This document shows, piece by piece, positions 12,101-16,669 of a stretch of DNA of 37,361 bases. Both the position numbers and the translations under genes were made by a program. The notes under the pieces are model-generated. The model saw only the letters and a list, made by a program, of their open reading frames with translations. It had not been told where the DNA came from and searched no databases. Source of the DNA: an uncultured Collinsella sp. (lineage in GTDB: Bacteria; Actinomycetota; Coriobacteriia; Coriobacteriales; Coriobacteriaceae); NCBI GenBank assembly GCA_902475445.1, contig CABRZN010000010.1:1-37361 (forward strand), written 5' to 3'. Numbering within the stretch: the stretch's first letter is position 1; every line of letters begins with the position of its first letter.

Positions 12101-12197
12101 GCGGGACGGCCAAAACCCTCAGGGCACGCTTGGCGGTATTGGTTTTCTTGCCAAAAGGCTTTAGCATTTCTCGAGCTCTCGCACACGCGCGATTCAT
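198..12197 (-). CDS. Giant LPXTG-like cell-wall-anchored adhesin with fibro-slime domain and about 15 Spy0128/FctA-like repeats
   Basis: A 3,999-residue surface protein. The chosen ATG follows a GGGGAGG ribosome site 5 bases upstream; an in-frame ATG at 12302 lacks one. A signal peptide (hydrophobic core about residues 24-45, ending near SASA) leads into a fibro-slime/PA14-like head (about 60-400, with GDDDVWVYIDG near 299 and FFYLERGAG). Two SpaA/Cna_B-like domains (about 406 and 700) and a DUF7601-like domain (about 950) follow. Eight FctA-type repeats (about 1116-2420), two DUF11-like domains (about 2420-2680), another DUF7601-like domain, one FctA repeat, one DUF5979-like domain and six more FctA repeats (about 3060-3919) complete the stalk. 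Repeats typically show Lys in KxLxGR, Glu in YTxxE and Asn in FTNxY, the pattern of internal Lys-Asn isopeptide bonds. The end has a Gly/Ser/Pro linker, MPDTG (3964-3968), a hydrophobic span and RKRR, a sortase signal. No sortase gene is in the window. It probably forms a host- or mucus-binding stalk; the ligand is unknown. Confidence 0.9.
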   Translation of the reverse strand: MNRACARAREMLKPFGKKTNTAKRALRVLAVPLAACALLFGATSASADQTVPFSNHTVQTVNPTGTTVNLFDYWVVDGDNDSSANINNDNGNNNTGINKDHQLKFNGGAGSGINKWTGRSGIGGFGRLQFVKNTLVNGYPSIKAGTYTSYNTSGTYTDESLAYLFNNDSQVNGKAVYNNVKGLFQLKDGYYVYDSYGSDGNYAVYSPATNSFNVYDSAGVYKGSSNSETNLGQFFPFDSAYKVFDEQGNKLSPKKIVDGSTNLNHHFGMSMTTEFVQPNGGKTTKGEDMVFEFSGDDDVWVYIDGVLVGDLGGIHEKATLKINFATGDVHVGHVDNANDPEETIQDTTIRAMYEAAGADVSNFSINSPNTFSDSTKHTLSFFYLERGAGASNMKLKFNLTTLPSSEVEKVNQNGEAVQDAKFALYQSDASWKTQGDPIAQGTTDDKGRLVLLKSDDGSVLSFDNQHADGHNYFVLKETGLPAGYRSSLTSSTNATPGELHLQYKAAASGTGGVVVAPQTTVTTANNEQWTGSRMWLNGGYLAAKETISLSKETKDNKDKPISSGTTFAVVLKRADETKKDTDEKAWTAVTGNPLNGYKLCSAHGIAGAVEAAKSADTSVFDVDTKGDYVVTVRSLPGDIEKYAAMMEDKSNADYTVAVYHTTASSLAGATIDNTSMVQYQTINRQFSTVIHLTNVQNRLFVQKVDDLGKPVNDATFQLYQAKDVTGNSPSTYAIKPGAEPYDTVKANDATYPYEIKGAACFPLDSVNHKPLIKGTYYLRESVSPDGYEINNTITKVIVDDSGVYVDAGEKGDGVLSVSGPGSLIASLAQFGSPDSIDNTLTHIKGKLQSAAVDASGNLTWGPTSPTDNWMHMRYDKTTQGAKTVLRYVEDGGDRNGQLATIFADTGINRMALYQDDDATNGTDLGTLQLNHLFTTATAVQYTDRRVARLQVTKTVTVTADSGLTAPTKDAKGNDLTFKFKFTLPESQEGYEAHVFDASGKAVGNSFRLMNGDTHSIKAGETIRVYDLMKGDSYSVSELTTKGEESGGNVLASIVNTVTGSADESVLPAGFSLVSRKAGGVEQTGTGNTITGKIGKLEGGEIPASNKLEFTNNYSASSVTLDAKDRLSVKKRLNGRDWNDSDTFTVQLTADDGVPMPNGAKSKVSTVEITEKAPTAKFDDTTYKTATFGDITYFKPGTYIYTISEVIPGSDARADGISYSAAVYTATVVVEDNQAGALVVTSVKVMQVRDDAGAETKKEVTDKVATFTNRYDEYEKDITIHAKKNLTDNARTLPLTQNTFGFTLEGMGGYKDANATFSPDTIDTSIEAPMPQGTEGNTATVGNNADGEVRWPAISYTVNKDAGHAYVYTLTENKPTENPGSVAGVTYDESVYYAVVRNVAKGAGIQTSVEYYKAETDGTVKQLDENDTPVFTNIYSVEPTSVTLQGQKTVSGRDWNQGESYTFNLAAATDDAGVTGLNKTTAQAVADGAVAINASQAVASAPESGRVASFAFGTEAAPTVTFNRAGTFSFNITENAAQDGQAGMSMDKHTARATVVVTDLDESGNHTGKLRVSSVTYANTGASDADKIVTDKAAFTNAYRASGTFDGVTVSKTLEGRASTAGQFTFAVTGLWYNGVQTSVDGSEASLSNKVAGAGVSGAVVSASGQEKLFARDLTEQDLGRTFAYRIHENQPAAAGYTYDTGYTGDAIVLVKVLARENDPAKLYTVTTVLKGAGVTELLGDGADASKLTDEKIVELKQKPNTYVQQYDASEAGATTPTVSFVNRYAASLDYGAAGGLQIEKTLTYPKDATIFGSPKSTFRYIVKPADKTSASKVGISTDGKVFKTASVEADAPKTVSLVPAGGLTFTQDDAGKTFTYTVSEIDDKATGYKYDETVHTVKAVVADSGDGTLRVTTSVSKPGDGGDELEGQWIYPSDATSTGVATVKFKNTYTVTEAATYTPSVTKVVVGANAPGKFTFAMTAADDATRAAVDSKLITGSSMSVDNGYAEKKQTKEGLKDGEHYQVDFSKLTFNKPGTYKFAINELAPNSGLGEWKYDQHIYTVTVTVTDEGGKLVARADGATGSEGFIFTNSYQTSTSYELQGGLEIVKTLNGHDLHAGMFGFTVTGEGDASIEKLNKLLRADEGKLTVTNDEPQADGTSHTGILGGLTFATDDADKTFTYKVVENDGGKGGYTYDSTYWMVEIAVKKRGDGSLYTVTTVKHYDANEVEEPRDTKPFGPESGTAKAQVSFTNSYIAAGTFEGLAAEKVMDSRDKIGAGQYTFDLYAEKADGSLEWMDEGKTRAGENGTATVDFGKVNFKLGNAAGESNEQTIDLAGAVNDGIATKRHNADHTTTYSFNLVAKERMANLPEGVRPVDTSATCRVLLEVTDHNDGTLTSKVTYRDGTEKGKIVFHNTRDKVKTIGTVAKPNVDIDGQLLSVGDSYVYTINWVNTEADTAGNLVPASVTVTDKLPAGVVFEAFEGECADKGAASGQLLIWNLGEQPAGSHGLVRVRVKITEDAVKDAQGAVGIVENKATVTVDNKSYTGTTTNYVPKKSESDAQDSTGSGVALGDELTYTIGYKNTEGAPATVTITDTVPAGTEFVEFAGDHKDAGSKDNDGNLTWALADVPAGKEGTVQFKVRVTEDAFKSGGASGNISNQASVTVGNNPAVKTNTTTDEVSDGRLTLSKTVTAAEGITAPNKAFTFKVLLYQADGTTPLAGTFAYAGRPSGTNGTYVSGQIKSGDTITLKAGGSVTVTLPAGAHYEVRELNSKGELMTSEDGFAVVDKANPQKGTVGQATQVGFTNVYSVESTKVENAFKVQKKISGRNWMTSDAFTMTLTAQGEAPMPKGAKDGVSTIELHKDAQVGNFGTIEYAKPGTYTYVITEQPGDEAALTFSKATYRVTVTVTDDDAGKLSAKTKIAQLTDDAGDAAERTVEAAVFTNTAKTGSLTVKKTVVGGDSQREFGFTVALTDGDGEPVSGTFGKGEHAVTFADGKATFTLKDGEEKTVAGLPVGARYTVAEDAAEGYTTAVNGADGSKAEGAVTEDGATVAFTNTYGTAAEGRDVSTAGLFTKTLRGRDWAEGDSFQFALAGEDGAPMPEGSADGSKTVSVTAAGTKAGDRVAFDFGPIRYTLDDIKDAGFAEVGGKRVRAKTFTYTVREVRPDDGSAIAGVAYDGHVATMTVTVTDDGSGNLTATTPAIAEVSGGDFVNTYTTELDYSARAGVRLSKTLSGRAMEAGQFAFTVTADAETAAKLGLKTDGDAYAVAAADDGAADLVDLIGSDAKGDVKFTDADAGKTYSFTVTETKLGGEGYANDTAPRTVTIAPAYDAATGRLTVTTAVAKDGVEVARSEVSTADDATSAPAPVTVAFQNSYEATGTLGGEGNVAINATKTLTGRAAAAGEFSFSVRDAQGNVVATATNQASGDGEAAGLAFSPIAYTTDALERMVADGIATRAADGSWVIPYTVSEDGTDRLSAGVTATASSFDITVKVTDNGKGGLDVAVVYPEGSDGTLSFVNGYGTNEATVDLAGTKTLALGQAGLGLTQADIAGKYTFKITPLDGAPAPVDASGKTVTEATNDAAGNVELGHVTFRQTSDLDDVEIDGGGLRTKTFAYRVSESGSVDGVVNDATATRTFTVKVVEHTNAGTLVAEVLPAEGTPEGKGAFEFTNTYGVNPTPSSVTDQIKVNKKLKGRDLAGSEFEFQLVEIAADGSESVAATGKNATDGTVALSPVTYTAPGMHSYELREVAGTAGGVTYDRAAYRVRTTVADAGNGTLTVKHELADAEGNPTGDDSVTFTNGYEAAPVTLKLGAAKVLKGAELKAGQFSFELKSRDGKVMSTAKNAADGSVTFDALTFKQAGTYTFTVSEVDDGQAHVTYDKAVRKIVVTVSDEAADGTKTGYLSAKVSYEGDANVPPVFTNSYAENPGTPGTPGTPENPGTPGGGSGGGSDNGSGGSSGDGSSKGGMPDTGDRSLPAAALAVMAGIGALTAAGGAVLYRKRR

Positions 12198-12264
12198 GAA
12201 GGCCTCCCCAATCCATGAGGACGGCAAGCAGCGGCTCGCTATATATGTGTGTCGTCCCCATACG

Positions 12265-12273
12265 CCCCCCCCC
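12265..12273 (-). promoter_or_regulatory. Run of nine G residues in the adhesin leader (possible phase-variation tract)
   Basis: Nine consecutive G on the minus strand lie 68-76 nt upstream of the adhesin start codon. Such tracts change length by slipped-strand mispairing. It lies between TTGCGT and TATGGG with 19 bp between them, so its length would alter the spacing of that possible promoter. It could otherwise lie in the untranslated leader. Inference. Confidence 0.5.
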
Positions 12274-12312
12274 GCGCAGAAACGCAAGGCAGGACATCGC
12301 AATATACTTAAA

Positions 12313-12321
12313 ATTGTAGCA
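12313..12321 (-). promoter_or_regulatory. Putative extended -10 promoter of the adhesin gene
   Basis: TGCTACAAT on the minus strand matches an extended -10 element (TGn then TACAAT). No good -35 is seen 17 bp upstream (GAATAG). Transcription from here would give a leader of about 110 nt containing the poly-G tract. Confidence 0.35.
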
Positions 12322-12451
12322 ATTTAAACGACCCACTATTCCGCGTCAGGTTGCCACTCGGTCGTCAAATCGAACCATTCGCGCCATCAAAGGGGCTCGG
12401 CAGGATAAAACCGTCGGCAATCTTTATCCCCACAGCCCCACAAGGCAGCTA

Positions 12452-12521
12452 ATTTGGGACGGGGCTTTTTTGACTACTTGGGCAATCAGATCGGCATGTA
12501 GTCAAAATAGCCGTCCCAAAT
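12452..12521. repeat. Imperfect palindrome 1 of 3
   Basis: Arms 12452-12477 and 12498-12521 are reverse complements apart from a small bulge. Both contain ATTTGGGACGG and TTTTGACTAC, around a 20-nt loop. There is no T-tract and no coding potential, so it resembles a MITE or REP-type hairpin. Confidence 0.65.
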
Positions 12522-12540
12522 AGACTGGTCTGACGCTGCG

Positions 12541-12698
12541 CCACGAAAAGGGTCTATCTACTACGTTTAGACCGCAGGGGTCGACCATAGCCGACTTTTT
12601 CGGAAATCGGCAAGCTCTCTACCTGCGGTTTTAATTTCACAAAATCCGGGATGGTCGAGGTAGCTCGGTCAAACGTAGTAGATGGTCGCATTTCGTGG
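12541..12698. repeat. Imperfect palindrome 2 of 3, MITE-like, 158 bp
   Basis: Terminal arms of about 32 nt (12541-12573 and 12667-12698) share CCACGAAA and ATCTACTACGTTT in inverted orientation. Inside are further nested pairs: CCGCAGG (12572) with CCTGCGG (12622), and GCCGA (12590) with TCGGC (12607). The whole can fold as one branched hairpin. Confidence 0.65.
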
Positions 12699-12750
12699 CA
12701 AACGGTCCGACCCAAGGCCCAAGGCGGCCAGCCTCGGATGACCATTCACG

Positions 12751-12819
12751 AAGTTGCGGTGGAATACGGACTGAATTGGCGCCTTAAAGGCAAAAACACT
12801 CCGTATTTCACCGCAACTT
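12751..12819. repeat. Imperfect palindrome 3 of 3
   Basis: Arms 12751-12770 and 12800-12819 match at 19 of 20 positions in inverted orientation (AAGTTGCGGTG and ATACGGA), with an inner GCCTTAAAGGC hairpin. It lies 16 bp past the stop of the tadA-glycerate kinase gene but lacks the T-tract of an intrinsic terminator. Confidence 0.65.
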
Positions 12820-12835
12820 ATCGAGGGGATGGGTT

Positions 12836-14617
12836 TTAGAGGCGGGCGAGGTCGTAGGCTTGGGCAGCTGCCTCGCCGGCGCAGATGAGGTTCGTCTTGG
12901 CCTCGTGCGGATCGAGCGCCTGGTCGAGGGGCATGGGCCTGCGGCAGATCGGAAGCACCAAGTCGATGCCCTGCCCATACACCGCGTCCAGATTGTCGGC
13001 GCGACCGCCTACGACAGCGGCCACCGGCTTGCCATATCGCTTGGCGCGGCGGGCCACACCCACCGGCGCTTTGCCGGCGGCGGATTGCTCGTCCATATTG
13101 CCCTCGCCCGTTATGACCAGGTCGACATCGCGCACGCGCTCGTCAAATCCCACGAGATCGAGCACCGTCTCCACGCCCGAACGCAGCTCCGCACCGAGCG
13201 CCAGCAACGCCGCGCCCAAGCCACCGGCAGCGCCCGCGCCGGGCACGCCGAGCACCGAGCCAAATGTCCGTGCACCCTCGGGCACACGCAACAGCTCCTG
13301 GGCTCGCGCCTCGGCAATTGCCGCATCAAGCAGGCGACCGTAGCCGACCATCCAGCTGTCACACCTGCGCAGCACCTCGGCATCATCCGCCGGCAGGCCC
13401 TTCTGCCCACCGAACACCGCTAGGGCGCCTCGGCGTCCCACAAGCGGATTCTCGACATCGGAAAGCACCACGACTCGCGCGCCGTTCAGCGCCCGAAGCG
13501 CTGGCGCCAAATCGATACTCACCACGTGTTCGAGACCCGCGAGGCCGGGAGCGATATCGCGGCCGTGCTCATCGACAAGGCGCGCGCCCAGCGCCTGCAG
13601 CATACCGGCGCCACCATCGTTGGTGGCGCTGCCGCCCAAGCCAATATAGATAGTCTTTGCCCCGGCACGAACCGCACGGAGCATCAGCCCGCCCACGCCA
13701 TAGGTTGTAGCAGCCAGCGCCGACGACTCCGTGCAAGGCGAATACCCAATGCCAGCCGCCTCGGCCATCTCGATGACCGCGGACTCACGCTCGACATCAA
13801 CCAGCATCCGGGCAGGCACACGCTCGCCAAAGGGCCCTGCAACCTCGCAGGTCACAAGCTCGCCACCGCAGGCGGCGATGGCATCGAGCGTTCCCTCACC
13901 GCCATCCGCCAGCGGCAATGCGCGCACCTCGGCATCGGGCCACACGCGGCGCACGCCTTCGGCAACCGCCGCCTCCGCCTGTGCACTCGAAACGCTGCCC
14001 TTAAAGGAGTCGATCGCTAGCAGCACGCGGCGGGGCCGGCGGCACGCGGGGCCAAAGTCAACCGCCGCGCCAACATCCTCTTCGGCACACGCGAGCGCCT
14101 CGGCATGAGCGGCATGCGCCTCAAGATCGGCCCCGCAACCGCAGCCAGCACCATCGGTGCCACGCAGCCCACTAAAATAGCTGCTCAACACCTCACGACA
14201 CTCGTCTGCCAGCACGCCGGCGGTCACATTAAACCGATGATTCAGGCGCGAGTCGGCATTCAGGTCATACAGCGAACCCAGCGCGCCCGCCTTGGCGTCG
14301 CTCGCGCCATACACGCAGCGCCCCACGCGCGCGTTGACCATAAGCCCCGCACACATGCAGCAGGGTTCGAGCGTCACGTAGACCGTACAGTCGGAAAGGC
14401 GCCAGCGGCCAAGCGCGTGGGCAGCGGCGCACAGGGCCGCGAACTCTGCATGCGCCGAAGGGTCCTGGTCGAGCTCGCGCCGATTATGCGCCCGCGCGAC
14501 AATCTCGCCCGCGCGCACCACCACGGCACCAATCGGTACCTCGCCCACCGCCGCGGCGGCGCGAGCCTCCGCCAGTGCCTCGCGCATGAACTTCTCGTCG
14601 ATTTCGGTGATCGTCAT
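12836..14617 (-). CDS. Fusion protein: tRNA-specific adenosine deaminase (TadA) plus glycerate kinase
   Basis: 593 residues. Residues 1-155 are a full TadA domain: zinc/catalytic motif HAE (His56, Glu58) and PCCMC (Cys86, Cys89). TadA converts wobble A34 to inosine in tRNA-Arg(ACG). A Cys/Ala/His-rich linker (about 155-195) leads into a complete glycerate 2-kinase of the GlxK/GarK family (about 197-593). That domain shows DSFKGS near 203, ADGGEGT and GLGGSATNDGGAG, and phosphorylates D-glycerate in the cytoplasm. The start is the ATG preceded by GGGAAGG 7 bases upstream; an upstream in-frame ATG at 14668 overlaps the tRNA promoter region. The reading frame is continuous through the junction. 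The two activities have no known link, so this is either a genuine fusion or a chance in-frame joining of neighbouring genes. Domain identities are well supported by motifs; the functional meaning of the fusion is unknown. Confidence 0.9.
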   Translation of the reverse strand: MTITEIDEKFMREALAEARAAAAVGEVPIGAVVVRAGEIVARAHNRRELDQDPSAHAEFAALCAAAHALGRWRLSDCTVYVTLEPCCMCAGLMVNARVGRCVYGASDAKAGALGSLYDLNADSRLNHRFNVTAGVLADECREVLSSYFSGLRGTDGAGCGCGADLEAHAAHAEALACAEEDVGAAVDFGPACRRPRRVLLAIDSFKGSVSSAQAEAAVAEGVRRVWPDAEVRALPLADGGEGTLDAIAACGGELVTCEVAGPFGERVPARMLVDVERESAVIEMAEAAGIGYSPCTESSALAATTYGVGGLMLRAVRAGAKTIYIGLGGSATNDGGAGMLQALGARLVDEHGRDIAPGLAGLEHVVSIDLAPALRALNGARVVVLSDVENPLVGRRGALAVFGGQKGLPADDAEVLRRCDSWMVGYGRLLDAAIAEARAQELLRVPEGARTFGSVLGVPGAGAAGGLGAALLALGAELRSGVETVLDLVGFDERVRDVDLVITGEGNMDEQSAAGKAPVGVARRAKRYGKPVAAVVGGRADNLDAVYGQGIDLVLPICRRPMPLDQALDPHEAKTNLICAGEAAAQAYDLARL

Positions 14618-14668
14618 CGTTCGCCTTCCCTGTTGCAAATTCAAAACGATGCTATCATTACGACTCAC

Positions 14669-14758
14669 GGAGAGATGGCAGAGCGGTTGAATGCGGCGGT
14701 CTTGAAAACCGTTGAGCGCGAGAGCGTTCCGGGGGTTCGAATCCCCCTCTCTCCGCCA
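14669..14758 (+). tRNA. tRNA-Ser (anticodon TGA)
   Basis: A 90-nt tRNA with acceptor stem GGAGAGA/TCTCTCC, anticodon loop CTTGAAA (anticodon TGA), the long variable arm typical of serine tRNAs, a GGTTCGAATCC T-arm and encoded CCA at 14756-14758. A possible -10 (TATCAT, 14653-14658) lies just upstream. It reads UCA and related serine codons. Confidence 0.96.
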
Positions 14759-14761
14759 CTT

Positions 14762-15358
14762 TTAGTGATGCACCGGCGTCATGGTCCGCTCAAACAGCGC
14801 ATCGACCACGTCGGCCATCTCGGGTCGACGCTCAAGATCGTGGCCCGATTCCCACCATATCGTGAAAAGTCGAATAATACCGCCGGCGACAAACTCAGAC
14901 GTTGTCTCGAGTGACACGGGGGCCAGGGCATCCTCGGCAAGCACGTTCATCACACGCTCGCGGATGGAGCGGGCAATACGGTCGCAAATAACGTTGGTCA
15001 ACATGCCCGACATGCTGCTTGCCAAAATGTTATCCATGAGCTGCTCGTGCGCCAGAATCAAATCCATGGCATCGTCCAAAATCGCGTGCCGAAGCGCGCG
15101 CACGTCCTCGGCAGACACTGCGCCGGCCTCATCGGGCTGTTTTTGCGGCAAGCCCGACATGAGCTCATCGATATAAAAGGCAAAGTAATCGTTCTTGTCG
15201 CGAAAGTGCTTGTAGAACGTCGTGCGGCGAATCATGGCGCGGTCGCACAGCATGGCAACCGTCAGGTCCTCAAAACGATGCTCCTCGAGAAGCTCGGTAA
15301 AGGCATCGAACAGGGCGCGGTAGGTTTTCTTGATGCGAAGGTCCACTGGTATCGCCAT
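14762..15358 (-). CDS. TetR/AcrR-family transcriptional regulator
   Basis: 198 residues. The N-terminus (about 8-55) has the TetR helix-turn-helix arrangement, ending in the recognition segment RRTTFYKHFRDK, which is typical of the family. The C-terminal part is all helical and includes a Trp-rich helix (FTIWWESG), the ligand-binding and dimer region. The family usually represses a nearby gene and responds to a small molecule. The gene ends 3 bp from tRNA-Ser in convergent orientation and is divergent from lemA across a 199-bp gap, so lemA or the regulator itself may be its target (inference). The start is uncertain: the ATG at 15358 has GAGG directly against it, and a GTG four codons later is better spaced from that site. 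Confidence 0.82.
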   Translation of the reverse strand: MAIPVDLRIKKTYRALFDAFTELLEEHRFEDLTVAMLCDRAMIRRTTFYKHFRDKNDYFAFYIDELMSGLPQKQPDEAGAVSAEDVRALRHAILDDAMDLILAHEQLMDNILASSMSGMLTNVICDRIARSIRERVMNVLAEDALAPVSLETTSEFVAGGIIRLFTIWWESGHDLERRPEMADVVDALFERTMTPVHH

Positions 15359-15490
15359 CCTCAGGGCAAAGACAACACTCATCAATCTGTCGCATATCTT
15401 ACACCTGTACCTCGCGCGCTTTGCCCCGGTGCCAACCCCACCGAAAACATAACGCTTACCGGAAAGTTCGGCACGGCAAAACGTTGCGGG

Positions 15491-15496
15491 TATACT
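15491..15496 (+). promoter_or_regulatory. Possible -10 element of lemA
   Basis: TATACT lies 61 nt before the lemA start, in the gap shared with the divergent TetR gene. No convincing -35 is visible. Weak evidence. Confidence 0.3.
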
Positions 15497-15557
15497 AGTA
15501 GCGTTATACCAACGGCAGCTGGCGCATGCCGCCGCGGCCATTCGAAACGGAGACATC

Positions 15558-16109
15558 ATGATTACCGTCATCATCGGCATCGTTGTTGTCATTATGATTG
15601 TCTGCGCCATCGCCGGCATCTACAACAACATGGTCACCAAGCGTAACCGCATCGATAACGCCTGGCAGAACATCGATACGCAGCTGCAGCGCCGCAACGA
15701 CCTAATCCCCAACCTGGTCGAGACCGTCAAGGGCTACGCCAAGCACGAGCAAGAGACGCTCTCCGCCGTGATCAGTGCGCGTAACACCGCCGTCAAGGCC
15801 ACCACGCCCGAGGCCAAGATGGAAGCCGACAACGTGCTGACCGGTGCGCTGCGCCAGCTCTTCGCCGTAGCCGAGGCCTACCCCGATCTTAAGGCAAACA
15901 CCAACTTTACGCAGCTGCAGGCATCGCTCGAGGATACCGAGAACAAGATTAGCTATGCACGCCAGAGCTACAACGATTGCGTGCTCAGCTACAACAACGC
16001 CATTAAGACGTTCCCGGCTGTCATCTTTGCCGGCATCTTCCAGTTTAAGGAGCGCCAGGGCTTTGAGGCCGCCGAAGCAGCCCGCCAGGCCCCGACCGTC
16101 AAGTTCTAG
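15558..16109 (+). CDS. lemA: LemA family protein
   Basis: 183 residues, the usual length of the family. An N-terminal membrane helix (about 3-24) is followed by the conserved LemA start of the helical domain (NRIDNAWQNIDTQLQRRNDL, then IPNLVETVKGYA). The sequence ends with the family motif FPAVIFAGIFQFKERQGFE. LemA proteins are membrane-anchored four-helix-bundle proteins of poorly known role. They often sit next to a TPM-domain (YgcG) or HtpX gene, but neither is found here. A GGAG site sits 6 bases before the ATG. The gene stands alone and has a strong terminator after it. Identification is secure; function is unknown. Confidence 0.93.
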   Translation: MITVIIGIVVVIMIVCAIAGIYNNMVTKRNRIDNAWQNIDTQLQRRNDLIPNLVETVKGYAKHEQETLSAVISARNTAVKATTPEAKMEADNVLTGALRQLFAVAEAYPDLKANTNFTQLQASLEDTENKISYARQSYNDCVLSYNNAIKTFPAVIFAGIFQFKERQGFEAAEAARQAPTVKF

Positions 16110-16145
16110 TAGTTTGGCAGCGCATCCTTAATCGGCCAAATGTAT

Positions 16146-16190
16146 AAACCGCCCCGTCGAATGCATACTTCGACGGGGCGGTTTCCTTTT
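16146..16190 (+). terminator. Rho-independent terminator of lemA
   Basis: A perfect stem of about 15 bp (AAACCGCCCCGTCGA and its complement) closes a short loop and is followed by TTTCCTTTTT. It lies 36 bp past the lemA stop. Confidence 0.85.
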
Positions 16191-16209
16191 TCGCGAAGGT
16201 CCCCCTCTA

Positions 16210-16422
16210 GGCGCCGTGCATTTTTAGGAGTATTCAACATAACCAAGGGCTTCGGGCGCCGCGATAAATGCCAAAGAGCGCAAATATCCCTGCAAATCAA
16301 ACGCTGTCAGCCCATAACCCCGCCCATCATTCGTAGAAAACATCGAGAAATCCCGATTTTTTGCCCGAGGTCGGTATGCAGGGGCCTTCGATTGCAGAAT
16401 ACTCGCAAAAATGCACGTCGCC
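16210..16422. repeat. MITE-like element with 30-bp terminal inverted repeats
   Basis: Positions 16210-16239 and 16393-16422 match at 25 of 30 positions in inverted orientation, sharing CGTGCATTTTT and GAGTATTC. The 213-bp element lies between the lemA terminator and the terminators of ilvE. No transposase and no clear target duplication are seen. An open frame runs through it on the minus strand (ending near 16227) but has no ribosome site. It may be a non-autonomous mobile element or a structured RNA. Confidence 0.6.
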
Positions 16423-16443
16423 ATCACCCCCACATGGCGCGAA

Positions 16444-16475
16444 CCAAAACAAAAGCGCGGCCTAAAAGGCCGCGC
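16444..16475 (-). terminator. Rho-independent terminator (second one after ilvE)
   Basis: A 9-bp perfect GC-rich stem (GCGCGGCCT with AGGCCGCGC, 3-nt loop) is followed on the minus strand by TTTTGTTTTGG. It can end transcripts that read past the ilvE palindrome. Confidence 0.7.
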
Positions 16476-16528
16476 GCCATCTTTGTTCAGATTAATCATT
16501 GCCCGTACGGCAGCGCTAGGGTGACACA

Positions 16529-16653
16529 GGCCCGAGGGCGACCTTCCTTTCCGGCGCACTCCACAGGACGAAAGAACCCCCGCCGCACGTAGTGCGCAGC
16601 GGGGGTTCTTTCATGTCCGAGGACGCGCCGAAAGGGAAGGTCGCCCTCGGGCC
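16529..16653. repeat. 125-bp near-perfect palindrome containing the ilvE terminator
   Basis: Arms 16529-16589 and 16593-16653 pair over most of their length, sharing GGCCCGAGGGCGACCTTCC outside and AAAGAACCCCCGC inside. The inner GC-rich stem followed by TTCTTTC resembles an intrinsic terminator in both directions. It begins 16 bp past the ilvE stop. The outer helix is far longer than a terminator needs. Confidence 0.75.
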
Positions 16654-16669
16654 GGACAGCTAAGACAGC

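Larger units (their letters stand above)
12198..12835. other. Non-coding region between the adhesin and tadA-glycerate kinase genes
   Basis: This 638-bp gap holds the adhesin leader (poly-G tract and putative promoter) and three successive long imperfect palindromes, described separately. Short open frames across the palindromes have no ribosome sites and no recognisable protein features, so no gene is called. The downstream end of the tadA-glycerate kinase gene falls directly beside the third palindrome. Confidence 0.7.

Noticed and set aside
12452..12819. CRISPR array or integron attC sites
   Set aside because: No regularly spaced direct repeats, no cas or integrase gene, and the palindromes lack the attC core-site pattern.
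12554..12839. Small open frames on both strands across the palindromes
   Set aside because: No ribosome sites, no recognisable protein features, and their ends follow the inverted-repeat arms rather than gene signals.
16140..16592. 150-codon plus-strand frame between lemA and ilvE
   Set aside because: It runs through two terminators and the MITE-like element, with basic low-information composition.
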